The notes: generated from the letters alone by a model not told the origin. DNA of 18,614 nt from an uncultured Eubacteriales bacterium (GCA_900546075.1 URBH01000044.1:1-18614); one strand, 5' to 3'. Numbered from the stretch's first letter, positions 7,449-14,748 are shown. Numbers and translations are program-made.

Positions 7449-8588
7449 TTAAATATTGTGGGGTTTCCCCTGAATGTACGTCTGAAGAATGTTGCCCGCG
7501 TCGTCCAGCAGCACGAAGTCCGCGTCATATCCCGGCGCGATGGCGCCAAGGTGGGAATCACCCAGCAGCGCTGCCGGCGTTTGGCTGAGCATAGGAAGGA
7601 CATCCTCCATGGGGCGTCCGGTAAAGGAAAGCAGATTCCGCAGCGCCCGGTCCATGGTCAGGGTGCTGCCCGCCCGGACAGATTTGCCCTTCAGCAGGGC
7701 GTCGCCGTCCACCACGGTGATCTCGTTGACGCCCAGGCGGTAGTCGCCGTCCGGGAGTCCGGTGGCCATGATGGAGTCCGTGATGGGGACCATCCGGTGG
7801 CTGCCCTTGATCGCCAGCAGCATTCTCACGGAGCCGGGGTGCAGATGGCGGCCGTCACAGATCGCCTCGCAGTAGACATCCCGCTCCAGGGCGGCGCCCA
7901 TAATGGCCGGCTCATGCTGGTGGAACAGCCGCATGGCGTTAAAGGTATGGGTGATGCTCTTCGCGCCCGCGTCAATGGCGGCAATGGCCTGATCGTAGGT
8001 GGCCTCGGAGTGACCAAGGGAGATCACCATCTCGTCGGACAGCGCCCGTATGACCTCCAGGGCCCCGGGGACCTCCGGCGCGATGGTCATAGACCGGATG
8101 GCACCCTCCGCCGCCTCCTGATACCGCCGGATCAGAGACAGGTCACCCTGCTGCAGCAAGTGGGGCGGCATGGCACCGGCGTATTTCCCGGAGAGGGTGG
8201 GGCCCTCCAGATGGATGCCCAGAAGCCGGGCGCCGGAGCTGGCCTGCATGGCCTCCCGGGCCGCGTGAATGCAGCGGAGCGTCTGCTCCTCGGTATCGGT
8301 GAGAATGCTGCACAGCCAGCCGGTCACACCGTGGGATGCGAAGAAGTTGCCGATCTCCACCAGCCCCTGGGCGTCGCCGCTGTTTACGTCCACGTTGACC
8401 GCGCCATGGGTGTGCAGGTCCAGAAAGCCGGGGGCCAGAATGGCGTGACCAGCATCCACAGCCTGGGCGTCCCCGGGCCGGGGAATATTGCCCACCGCTT
8501 CGATCTTGCCGTCCCGGCAGAGAAGGCAGCCGTCCTGAAGACCCTGCTCTGTCAGCAGCCGGGCGTTTTGGATCCATAACCATTCCAT
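7449..8588 (-). CDS. nagA: NagA-like N-acetylglucosamine-6-phosphate deacetylase family protein
   Basis: 379 residues, amidohydrolase fold, normal length for NagA. Metal and catalytic residues are kept: DLHTHG (58-62), HLEGP with E128, LGHSEA with H193, THTFNAM with H214, and TDS with D271 as base. Of the residues that bind the 6-phosphate in E. coli NagA, N219/A220 (N217/A218 here) and H251 (H248) are kept, but R227 is His225 (HQHEP instead of the usual HREP). I infer a deacetylase for an N-acetylhexosamine with a modified C6 group; ordinary GlcNAc-6-P deacetylase remains possible. Its start lies 3 nt after the NagB-like stop, implying coupled translation, and it precedes the aldolase gene by 11 nt. 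Confidence 0.88.
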   Translation of the reverse strand: MEWLWIQNARLLTEQGLQDGCLLCRDGKIEAVGNIPRPGDAQAVDAGHAILAPGFLDLHTHGAVNVDVNSGDAQGLVEIGNFFASHGVTGWLCSILTDTEEQTLRCIHAAREAMQASSGARLLGIHLEGPTLSGKYAGAMPPHLLQQGDLSLIRRYQEAAEGAIRSMTIAPEVPGALEVIRALSDEMVISLGHSEATYDQAIAAIDAGAKSITHTFNAMRLFHQHEPAIMGAALERDVYCEAICDGRHLHPGSVRMLLAIKGSHRMVPITDSIMATGLPDGDYRLGVNEITVVDGDALLKGKSVRAGSTLTMDRALRNLLSFTGRPMEDVLPMLSQTPAALLGDSHLGAIAPGYDADFVLLDDAGNILQTYIQGKPHNI

Positions 8589-8591
8589 ATT

Positions 8592-9410
8592 TTACACCGG
8601 CCTTTCAGACGCGATGTGGTTCGCGTAGATTCTGGCATCGGGGTGATTTTGCAGCAGGGTGACGGGGAAGCTGGCGCTGACCTCGCCGCAGGCGGCCCGG
8701 CGGACCACGGCTCTGTGCCATTCCCGGAATACGCCCAGGCAGACGCGCTTGGCACCCAGGATCTCCCGGATGCCGATGGTGGCGGCGTAACGGGGCATAT
8801 CCTCAATGGCGCCGCCCAGGTCGCCGATGGCGTTCGCGGTGCGGGTCTCGGGGCTGATGGCCAGCACCCGGGTGGTCAGGGCGGAAAATTCCGCCGGGCT
8901 CAGATCCGGCTGGGGCTCATTGAAGGCCAGGTGGCCGTTGATGCCGATCCCGCCCACGCACAGGTCTGCCCCGCCCAGGGAATCCAGCTTGGCGGTGAGG
9001 GCTCCGGGGTCGGTGGGATCCGGGAAAATACGCTGCTGTTCCGGCATGACCAGCTGGGGATCAATCCGCGCGTATACGTTCCGCTGCATAAAGCCCCGGA
9101 AGGACAGACGGTCGCTGGGGTCGATCCAGGTCTTCTCATCCAGAAGGTATTCGTCCATGTTGAAGAACCAGCAGTTTTTCAGGCTGACGCGGCCCTCGTT
9201 GACCATGGAAACAAAATAGGGGTAATGGCCCACCGGCCCCACCGGGCAGATGATGACCGTGCGCGTTCCCTGGCTGTTGTTGCGCTCAATCACGCTGACT
9301 ATCTCTTCCGCCAGCTTACGGAACGTGGCTTCGGAAGAGTCCATGCAAAATACGGGGAGTTTGGCTTTTTCCATCAATTCTTCGGAGGAATACGTGTAAT
9401 ACGCCTGCAT
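8592..9410 (-). CDS. nagB: NagB-like glucosamine-6-phosphate deaminase/isomerase family protein
   Basis: 272 residues, NagB/RpiA fold. Retained: FNMDEY with catalytic Asp86, GINGHLAFNEP with H160 and E165, and a C-terminal PVTLLQNHPD. Replaced: the phosphate loop, TGSTP/TGGTP in typical NagB, reads VGPVG (57-61) with no Ser or Thr; E. coli R172 in ANSRFF aligns with I195 in ANAIG; K208 aligns with R233. The enzyme would convert a glucosamine-type sugar into a fructose-type ketose plus ammonia, but probably not one with a 6-phosphate. It is a divergent member of the family and may belong to the broader glucosamine-6-phosphate isomerase-like group. The ribosome site AGAGG overlaps the stop of the Pgi-like gene 5 nt upstream. 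Confidence 0.82.
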   Translation of the reverse strand: MQAYYTYSSEELMEKAKLPVFCMDSSEATFRKLAEEIVSVIERNNSQGTRTVIICPVGPVGHYPYFVSMVNEGRVSLKNCWFFNMDEYLLDEKTWIDPSDRLSFRGFMQRNVYARIDPQLVMPEQQRIFPDPTDPGALTAKLDSLGGADLCVGGIGINGHLAFNEPQPDLSPAEFSALTTRVLAISPETRTANAIGDLGGAIEDMPRYAATIGIREILGAKRVCLGVFREWHRAVVRRAACGEVSASFPVTLLQNHPDARIYANHIASERPV

Positions 9411-9415
9411 ATGCT

Positions 9416-10660
9416 TTACCTCTTTCCTAAAATTTTAAACATACTTTGCTTGTATGCTTCCACACCGGGTTGATCAAAGGGGTCAACGCCTGCCATCGCG
9501 CAGGAAAAGACACAGGAGAGCATGAAGAAGTAGAAAAGACTGCCAAAGGCTTCTTCTCCCCAATTTTCCATGCTGAGCTGCAAACAGGGCAGATGCTCAG
9601 CGTGGGCCGAGATCGTGGCGGCTTCCGCCGCGGCGTTCAGGTCCCCAAAGCGCTTTTCGTCCAGATACCCAAAGCCGTCCTCAATGTCGTCAGGGGAAAG
9701 ACTGGACCCCGGGGAAGCTTCTCTGACCCGGAGGAAGGTTTCGAACACCATCGGGCTTCCCTGCTGGAGGAATTGCCCCATGGAATGGAGCTCCTCCGAG
9801 CATTCACAGGAGAGGGGAAGCAGCCCAAGCTCGTTTTTTCCTTCGCTCTCACTGAATAGCAGGATCCACCACTTGGAGAACCACCGCAGCCGGGGCTCAA
9901 AGAAGGTGAGCATTTCCGCCCGATAGCCCTTTTCGTACAGCAGGTTTCGAGCCGCGGCATAGAACAGGGCGGGGTTTTCCGGCGCCGGGGCGCTCAGCAG
10001 CTGGGCACGCATAGCGGCCGCGCCTTTTACCAGCTTCCGGATATCCACGCCGGCCACGGCCATGGGGAGCAGCCCCACCTCCGTCATGGCGGAGTAGCGG
10101 CCGCCCACGCTTGTCGGGAAATCGAAGAAGTCCCAGCCGTTTTCTTCTGACAGCCGATGCAGCAGGCTGCCCCGGGGCCCGGTGGCCAGAATGCGGCTTG
10201 CCGCCTGGGAGCCGTAGCGCTCCCGCATCCATTTCCGGAGCACCCGGAAGGTGGCTCCCGGTTCCAGGGTGGCAAAGTTCTTCGCCACAATGTTCAGAAA
10301 GACGGACTGTCCCTCCATCTCCTCCAGGACCTGGGAAATGGCGGAGGGAGCCAGCGCCGTTCCGGCATCGAGGACCTTCACCCCAGAGGGGCGCAGGTCC
10401 TCGATGACCGACCGGGCGGCATTGTTGGACCCGCCAACGCCGATCAGGACAAACAGGGTGCCTTCTTTTTGAATTTGGGCGGCTTTCTTTTCGATCCGGT
10501 CAAGGAGGGCCTCCGTGACATAGCCGTCAGGATCTGCCCAGCCGGAGCTTTCGGGGTTGGACGGGAAGCCGGCAGCCGCTTGGTCCAAAAGGAAGGCGTA
10601 TTTTCTGGCCTTGCCCTCAATTTGTTCCGGTTCCAGTCCACATAAGCTGAAATCAAACAT
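9416..10660 (-). CDS. pgi: Glucose-6-phosphate isomerase-like protein with degenerate phosphate loop
   Basis: 414 residues, Pgi family of the shorter Bacillus type. Seen: LIGVGGSNNAAR (72-83), VGGRYSAMTEVGLLPMAVAG (185-204, catalytic Arg188), ESEGKN (271-276, catalytic Glu), ELHSMGQ (His292) and GVDPFDQPGVEAYK (391-404, Lys404). The phosphate loop of known enzymes (SKSGTT.E) is AKNFATLE here (126-133): both serines, the glycine and one threonine are lost. Aldose-ketose isomerisation is therefore likely, but on a hexose without the usual 6-phosphate. It is the first intact gene of the minus operon, behind AGAAGGATGCT. Bacteria normally keep a housekeeping pgi elsewhere, so this is probably a specialised paralogue. 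Confidence 0.87.
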   Translation of the reverse strand: MFDFSLCGLEPEQIEGKARKYAFLLDQAAAGFPSNPESSGWADPDGYVTEALLDRIEKKAAQIQKEGTLFVLIGVGGSNNAARSVIEDLRPSGVKVLDAGTALAPSAISQVLEEMEGQSVFLNIVAKNFATLEPGATFRVLRKWMRERYGSQAASRILATGPRGSLLHRLSEENGWDFFDFPTSVGGRYSAMTEVGLLPMAVAGVDIRKLVKGAAAMRAQLLSAPAPENPALFYAAARNLLYEKGYRAEMLTFFEPRLRWFSKWWILLFSESEGKNELGLLPLSCECSEELHSMGQFLQQGSPMVFETFLRVREASPGSSLSPDDIEDGFGYLDEKRFGDLNAAAEAATISAHAEHLPCLQLSMENWGEEAFGSLFYFFMLSCVFSCAMAGVDPFDQPGVEAYKQSMFKILGKR

Positions 10661-10715
10661 AGCATCCTTCTTTTCGAAAAATAAATGAACCTGGGCGATT
10701 TTTCTATGGAATGCC

Positions 10716-10730
10716 GCGGCGGGGCGCCGC
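10716..10730 (-). other. GC-rich intercistronic hairpin before the pgi-like gene
   Basis: A perfect 6-bp GC stem with 3-nt loop (GCGGCG, GGG, CGCCGC on the plus strand) sits 1 nt beyond the stop of the broken oxidoreductase gene. There is no T-tract, so it is not a clear terminator; it may be an RNA processing or stability element, or chance. Confidence 0.35.
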
Positions 10731-10731
10731 G

Positions 10732-11470
10732 TTATCCCACTGGTTCCGTATTTCCTGTGACAGATGCCCGCTGGGCGGCGTAGAGAACCTCCTCCACATA
10801 GGCGCCCTGGGCAATGTCCGCCACATCCGCGGCCTTCCCCTCGATGGCATCCAGAAATGCCTGCGTCTGCCGGTCAAAGCGGCCTTCCGTGGGGGACTGC
10901 GCGGTGGGGTTATACTGTGTGACCTTGCCGGTGTACCCTCCGTCCGGATGCTTCTCCAAGTAGGTCACCTGCTCGGATCCGCGAAGGCTGAGCTGAACCA
11001 TGCCGCCGACGCCGGTCACGAGAAGCATCGCGTCATCCATGCCGGTGCGGCTGACGCAGAAATTGCCGATGCTGTGGTCGCCTCTGGCAAGGAAGGCGGC
11101 CGCGTCGTCGTTTTCCACCGGGGCCATCTGCTGATCCAGTCTGCGCATGGGGATGAAGGTGTCGGCCATACAGCTTACCTCCCGGTAGCGCTGCCCGGCC
11201 ACATAATCGGTAAGGTCGATCAGGTGGCTGCCAAAATCGCACAGCGCCCCCGCGCCGGAGCTTGCCCGGCGCATTCTCCACCCCAGGCCGATATTGGGGT
11301 CAGCCAGCCGCTTTCCGCCAAACCAGGCGGAGCAGGTGTAGACGGGGCCGATCCGCACTGCCGCTTAGCACGGCGGTAATTTTGGCCCGACGGTCTTTGC
11401 TCAGACCCTGGGCGTGACGACGGGCGATGCCGGTGCTTCCACCGGTTCCGATGATACCAACACGAACCAT
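10732..11470 (-). pseudogene. Gfo/Idh/MocA-family oxidoreductase, internal deletion
   Basis: Two pieces of one gene in different frames. From ATG 11470 the translation starts MVRVGIIGTGGSTGIARRHA, the Rossmann NAD-binding start, and runs about 37 residues to AVLSG. Then the second frame, open from 11358 to 10732, gives the C-terminal domain, beginning IGPVYTCSAWFGGKRLADPN and including GALCDFGSHLIDL, typical of the family's substrate domain. About 110 residues, including the usual EKP region, are missing and the frame is shifted, with a TAA just before the second piece. The gene would have been first in the operon, probably an NAD(P)-dependent sugar dehydrogenase; some members of this fold are NAD-dependent glycosidases, including sulfoquinovosidases. 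It looks non-functional. Confidence 0.8.
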
Positions 11471-11533
11471 ACTGTGAGCCAGCTCATCTTTCTGCCCCCT
11501 GACCTGAGATCCGGAGGGAAGTTATCAAATTTA

Positions 11534-11562
11534 GAGTATATTATTGTTAACTCTTGAGTATA
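11534..11562. promoter_or_regulatory. Candidate operator: GAGTATA direct repeats
   Basis: GAGTATA occurs at 11534-11540 and 11556-11562, 22 bp apart (about two helical turns), next to and downstream of the -10 box of the minus operon. DeoR-family repressors commonly bind repeated short motifs at such places. The regulator gene is the divergent neighbour. Assignment is inference. Confidence 0.4.
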
Positions 11563-11590
11563 GTATAAAACCTGTACAGCGGAATGTCAA
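11562..11590 (-). promoter_or_regulatory. Sigma-A promoter of the minus-strand sugar operon
   Basis: On the minus strand: TTGACA (11590-11585), 17-bp spacer, TATACT (11567-11562), a near-consensus promoter. It faces the oxidoreductase pseudogene, whose start is 92 nt downstream of the -10 box, and would drive the whole operon to 2780. No other strong promoter was seen inside the operon. Confidence 0.75.
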
Positions 11591-11683
11591 CTGTGTTCCC
11601 AAAAAAATTGCGTGTGTTTTCTATGGCTTCCACTGGGAAGGAGAAAGCCGGGAACTGTTTTTTATGGAATTCTTCGCAATCTA

Positions 11684-11712
11684 TTGAAATTTTGACAAAA
11701 AGGAATTATAAT
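11684..11712 (+). promoter_or_regulatory. Sigma-A promoter of the DeoR-family regulator
   Basis: TTGAAA (11684-11689), 17-bp spacer, TATAAT (11707-11712), 32 nt before the regulator ATG. A second TTGACA at 11692 is only 9 bp from the same -10 and was not used. Confidence 0.75.
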
Positions 11713-11744
11713 ATGTTAAAACCAACGTAAAAGGAGGCTTTGTC

Positions 11745-12527
11745 ATGCGTGAAGTCAGACTTACGCAAATGGAAAACTATATTCGTGAGCACAAGTCGGT
11801 TTCACTGGAAACACTATGTGAAGTGTTTGGACTTTCTATGAATACGGTTCGGCGGGATGTGAAGGATATTATTGCCCGCACGAACATTCGTAAGATATAT
11901 GGCGGCGTCAGCGCGCAGATCGATTCCATACCGCCTTCCTTCAGCGTACGATTGGGTATCAACGCGGAAGCGAAGGCCCTCATTGGCATGTACGCCGCCC
12001 AGATGGTGGAGGACAATGACATCATTTACATCGACTCCGGTACCACCACCTGCCAGATGGTGGACTACCTGCACGGCAAAAAGAACATCACCATCGTGAC
12101 GCCCTCCCTGGACGTGATCAACCGGGCGGTGTCCAACCCGGAGCTGACCATCGTGTGTCTGCCCGGATCGCTGAACCGGGAAACCTTTTCCTTTACCGAC
12201 CAGACCACCATTGACGCACTGCAAAACTGCAATATTGCCAAGGCTTTTATGGCCGCCAACGGCATCACGATCCAAAACGGAGCGACTCAGTCCACGCCAC
12301 TGGAATTCGCCATCAAAAGGAGTGTGGTCGCCCACAGCAGCCGTGTCATCCTCATGGTGGAGAGCAGAAAGATCGGCAGCGCCTCATTGTATACCTACTG
12401 CTCCCTGAAGCAGATCAACACCATCATATCGGAAAAGCAGCTGGCCACGGAGTTCCGGACGGCCTTTCAGGATCTGGGAGGCACCATCGTGACCCCCGGC
12501 CGCGCGCCGGAACCCAACGGAGTATAA
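11745..12527 (+). CDS. DeoR-family transcriptional regulator
   Basis: 260 residues. The N-terminal winged helix-turn-helix (about residues 4-55; SLETLCEVFGLSMNTVRRDV) is of DeoR type, and the C-terminal sensor domain contains YIDSGTTTCQMVDYL (95-109), equivalent to the phosphosugar-binding DSGTT loop, and a later CLPGSL in place of the usual LGG. DeoR regulators usually repress sugar operons and release DNA when a phosphorylated intermediate binds. Lying between the minus operon and the plus transporter operon, it is the obvious regulator of both, and possibly of itself. AAGGAGG lies 7 nt before the ATG. The intact sensor loop suggests that the effector still carries phosphate, for example the ketose 1-phosphate made by the kinase or a triose phosphate; this is inference. 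Confidence 0.9.
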   Translation: MREVRLTQMENYIREHKSVSLETLCEVFGLSMNTVRRDVKDIIARTNIRKIYGGVSAQIDSIPPSFSVRLGINAEAKALIGMYAAQMVEDNDIIYIDSGTTTCQMVDYLHGKKNITIVTPSLDVINRAVSNPELTIVCLPGSLNRETFSFTDQTTIDALQNCNIAKAFMAANGITIQNGATQSTPLEFAIKRSVVAHSSRVILMVESRKIGSASLYTYCSLKQINTIISEKQLATEFRTAFQDLGGTIVTPGRAPEPNGV

Positions 12528-12632
12528 AAGAATTTCAGGCGGGGGAGACGCTGCGGGGCCTAAGCCCGCTGGGGCGCGTATGCCACCGGAAATTGTCTGT
12601 CCGCCCCTGTTCCCGGACCTCCAGCCGCGATC

Positions 12633-12704
12633 AAAAAGAATATGGCCATGTCAGATCGGCGAGTAACGCGCGCAGCCGTTCCCTAACATGGCCATATTCT
12701 TTTT
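12633..12704 (+). terminator. Terminator after the regulator, probably bidirectional
   Basis: A perfect 19-bp inverted repeat (12633-12651 and 12686-12704), AAAAAGAATATGGCCATGT and its complement, with a 34-nt loop. It is flanked by an A-run on the left and a T-run on the right, so it can terminate from either side. It insulates the regulator from the transporter promoter 65 bp downstream. Confidence 0.7.
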
Positions 12705-12768
12705 TGCTTTTCCAAATTTCTCATGGCCTGGCCGAAAAATAAAAATGTTCCCAAAACTTAACAAAGAC

Positions 12769-12797
12769 TTGACAATTTTGGCGTAGGGGTGTATAAT
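12769..12797 (+). promoter_or_regulatory. Perfect-consensus sigma-A promoter of the transporter operon
   Basis: TTGACA (12769-12774), exactly 17 bp, TATAAT (12792-12797): full match to the vegetative consensus. Such a promoter is normally held in check by a repressor, consistent with control by the adjacent DeoR-family protein. The start would fall near 12804, leaving a ~275-nt leader. Confidence 0.8.
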
Positions 12798-12825
12798 CAA
12801 AATATAGCTTAGAACTGACAATTTT
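12770..12825. repeat. Direct repeat around the transporter promoter
   Basis: TGACAATTTT occurs at 12770-12779 (overlapping the -35 box) and again at 12816-12825, about 20 bp past the -10 box. It is a candidate two-site operator. It is not the same motif as the GAGTATA pair at the minus operon promoter, so its protein is uncertain. Confidence 0.35.
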
Positions 12826-13079
12826 ATAGCCTGTTTTTTGTGCACAATGACCATAGCGTACTGCGAATTACTGGAGAAATCCCGATTCCGGCGGGAGACA
12901 GGCGGCCGCTGAATCAGATTATCATAGCATGGTATTGACCATAAGTTCTTAAATTTCCACGAAATGGCGGGGTCTCTTTTGTGAACTATCGGCTTGGGAA
13001 ACGGGATTTGTCCAAATCGCGTTCATGCCGGGAAATATTCTTCAATCCATTTCATCAAGGTAAAGCGAGGGAGAAAAAC
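12804..13079 (+). other. Long 5' leader of the transporter operon
   Basis: About 275 nt between the predicted transcription start and the permease ATG. No known riboswitch was recognised: there are no clear TPP, SAM or guanidine signature strings. Small features seen: a hairpin ATGGT-ATTG-ACCAT near 12930, repeated TGACCATA (around 12848 and 12937), and a 21-codon frame starting ATGACCATAGCG without a ribosome site. Function unknown. Confidence 0.4.
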
Positions 13080-13883
13080 ATGGGCAAAATGAGCAAACCA
13101 AAGAAAGCCAGAAAACTCAAAGATTTCAGCGAGGGCAACAAGACAACACGGAACATTATTACGGTGTGTTCCATCCTGTTCGGCTTCCTGATCTGGAGCC
13201 TCCTTGCCAGCATCCCGTCCATCGGCACATTCCTGGCAAGCCCCAGGCAGGTCTGGAAGGCGCTCCTTTCCGAATCCAGCGCGGGCGGAAGATATTGGAA
13301 GGACGTGGGGATCTCCCTGAAGCGTGTGGGCGTTGGCTTTGGCCTGGCCTTCCTGTGCGCCATTCCCATTTCCTTCCTGATGGGCTGGTACCCGAAGATC
13401 CGGAAGTTCCTGGAGCCCTGGATCCAGTTTTTCCGGACCATCCCGCCCATCGCCCTGATCCCGCTGGTGATCCTGGCCATGGGCCTAGGTGAGAAGCCCA
13501 AGTACACCATCATTTTTCTGACCTCCTTCCTGGTCATGGTGGTGACCATTTACCAGGGCATCAAGGAAGTGGACCTGACCCTGGTGAAGGCGGCATACAC
13601 CTTTGGCGCTACCGACCGGAACCTGTTTCTCGATATTATGATCCCCGCGGCCTTCCCCTTCATCCTGGTAGGCGCCCGGCTGGGAATCGCCACCGCCCTC
13701 ACCACCCTGATCGCGGCGGAAATGACCGGCACCATTTATGGCATCGGCGCCCGGATCCAGGGCGCGCAGCAGTTCATGGATGTGCCCATTGTTCTGCTGG
13801 GTATCATTACCATCGGCGTGATCGGTTATGTGCTGGACTGGCTGCTTCTTTTCGCGGAAAAGAAGCTGACCCGCTGGAAATAA
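13080..13883 (+). CDS. NitT/TauT-family ABC transporter permease
   Basis: 267 residues of the SsuC/TauC/NrtB type. A charged N-terminus (about 25 residues) is followed by about six hydrophobic segments; the ATPase-contact loop lies in VKAAYTFGATDRNLF (169-183), and GIGARIQGAQQFMDV (221-235) is characteristic of SsuC-like permeases. Start at 13080 because GAGGGAGA lies about 6 nt upstream; an upstream frame to 12981 adds 33 residues unlike the family. It is the membrane part of an importer with the next two genes. The family carries taurine, alkanesulfonates, nitrate, aromatic acids and thiamin precursors; membership alone does not give the substrate, but here it fits a sulfonated or otherwise anionic compound. 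Confidence 0.88.
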   Translation: MGKMSKPKKARKLKDFSEGNKTTRNIITVCSILFGFLIWSLLASIPSIGTFLASPRQVWKALLSESSAGGRYWKDVGISLKRVGVGFGLAFLCAIPISFLMGWYPKIRKFLEPWIQFFRTIPPIALIPLVILAMGLGEKPKYTIIFLTSFLVMVVTIYQGIKEVDLTLVKAAYTFGATDRNLFLDIMIPAAFPFILVGARLGIATALTTLIAAEMTGTIYGIGARIQGAQQFMDVPIVLLGIITIGVIGYVLDWLLLFAEKKLTRWK

Positions 13884-13896
13884 GGAGGAACTGAAG

Positions 13897-14748
13897 ATGC
13901 GTGAGCCTCTGATCGACATTGTAAACGTCAATAAGACCTACCACGTCGCCCACCGGGACGATGTGGTCGCCCTGAAGGATGTGAGCCTTCAGATCTTTGA
14001 AAACGAGTTTGTCTGCGTCGTAGGCCCTTCCGGCTGCGGAAAGACCACCCTGCTGAACATTATTGCCGGACTGGAGCCCTTCGACAGCGGCAGCGTCAAA
14101 ATGCAGGGAGAGGACGTGGTGGGTCCCGGCCCCGACCGGGGCGTCATTTTCCAGCAGTACGCCCTGTTCCCCTGGATGACCGTAGAGCGCAACATCAAGT
14201 ATGGAATGAAGTTCCTGACCCGTCCCTGTGAAAAGGAAGTCGAAGACCCGAAAACAGGCGAAAAAAAGACCGTGGTGACCTATCGCAAGTACACCAAGGC
14301 CGAGAAAGACGAGCTGGTCAAAAAATATATCAAAATGGTAAACCTGACGGGCTTTGAGCACTCCTATCCCAAGGAGCTTTCCGGCGGCATGAAGCAGCGT
14401 GTGGCCATCGCCCGGGGCTACGCTGTCAATCCCCAGGTGCTTCTGATGGACGAGCCCTTCGGCGCTCTGGACGCCCAGACCCGGGCCCAGCTTCAGGAGG
14501 AGCTGCTGCTCACCTGGGAAAACGAGCGTAAGACCTGCTTCTTCATCACCCATGATGTGGACGAGGCGGTCCTGCTGGCTACGAAGGTGGTCGTGATGAG
14601 CGCCCGCCCGGGTGAGGTCAAGGAGATCATCGACATCGACCTGCCTTATCCCCGGACCCAGAAGACCAAGCTTCTGCCGGAATTCGCCAAATATAAGAAC
14701 TATATTTGGGACAGCGTATATAAGATGTATCTGGAAGTCCGGAAGTAA
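13897..14748 (+). CDS. NitT/TauT-family ABC transporter ATP-binding protein
   Basis: 283 residues, SsuB/TauB-like ATPase on the cytoplasmic side of the importer. Walker A GPSGCGKTT (43-51), Q-loop FQQYALFPW (85-93), signature LSGGMKQR (161-168), Walker B VLLMDEP (181-187), H-loop ITHD (H219). Compared with usual SsuB/TauB proteins of ~250 residues, it has a charged insertion at about 109-135 between the Q-loop region and the signature (containing EDPKTGEKKTVV). It follows the permease by 13 nt with AAGGAGG as ribosome site. Confidence 0.92.
   Translation: MREPLIDIVNVNKTYHVAHRDDVVALKDVSLQIFENEFVCVVGPSGCGKTTLLNIIAGLEPFDSGSVKMQGEDVVGPGPDRGVIFQQYALFPWMTVERNIKYGMKFLTRPCEKEVEDPKTGEKKTVVTYRKYTKAEKDELVKKYIKMVNLTGFEHSYPKELSGGMKQRVAIARGYAVNPQVLLMDEPFGALDAQTRAQLQEELLLTWENERKTCFFITHDVDEAVLLATKVVVMSARPGEVKEIIDIDLPYPRTQKTKLLPEFAKYKNYIWDSVYKMYLEVRK

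Noticed and set aside
6163..8579. Two long plus-strand frames (423 and 373 codons) opposite the aldolase and NagA-like genes
   Set aside because: Antisense shadows with Gly/Val/His bias; the minus frames hold all metal-binding motifs.
8592..9410. Possible frameshift in the C-terminal part of the NagB-like gene
   Set aside because: The end (GEVSASFPVTLLQNHPD) aligns with a divergent NagB-like subgroup, and length and the downstream spacing to nagA are normal.
12848..12913. 21-codon frame in the transporter leader as a leader peptide
   Set aside because: No ribosome site and no attenuator-like codon run or overlapping hairpin.
12798..13079. TPP or guanidine riboswitch ahead of the NitT/TauT importer
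   Set aside because: Some importers of this family have them, but the conserved strings of these riboswitches are not present.
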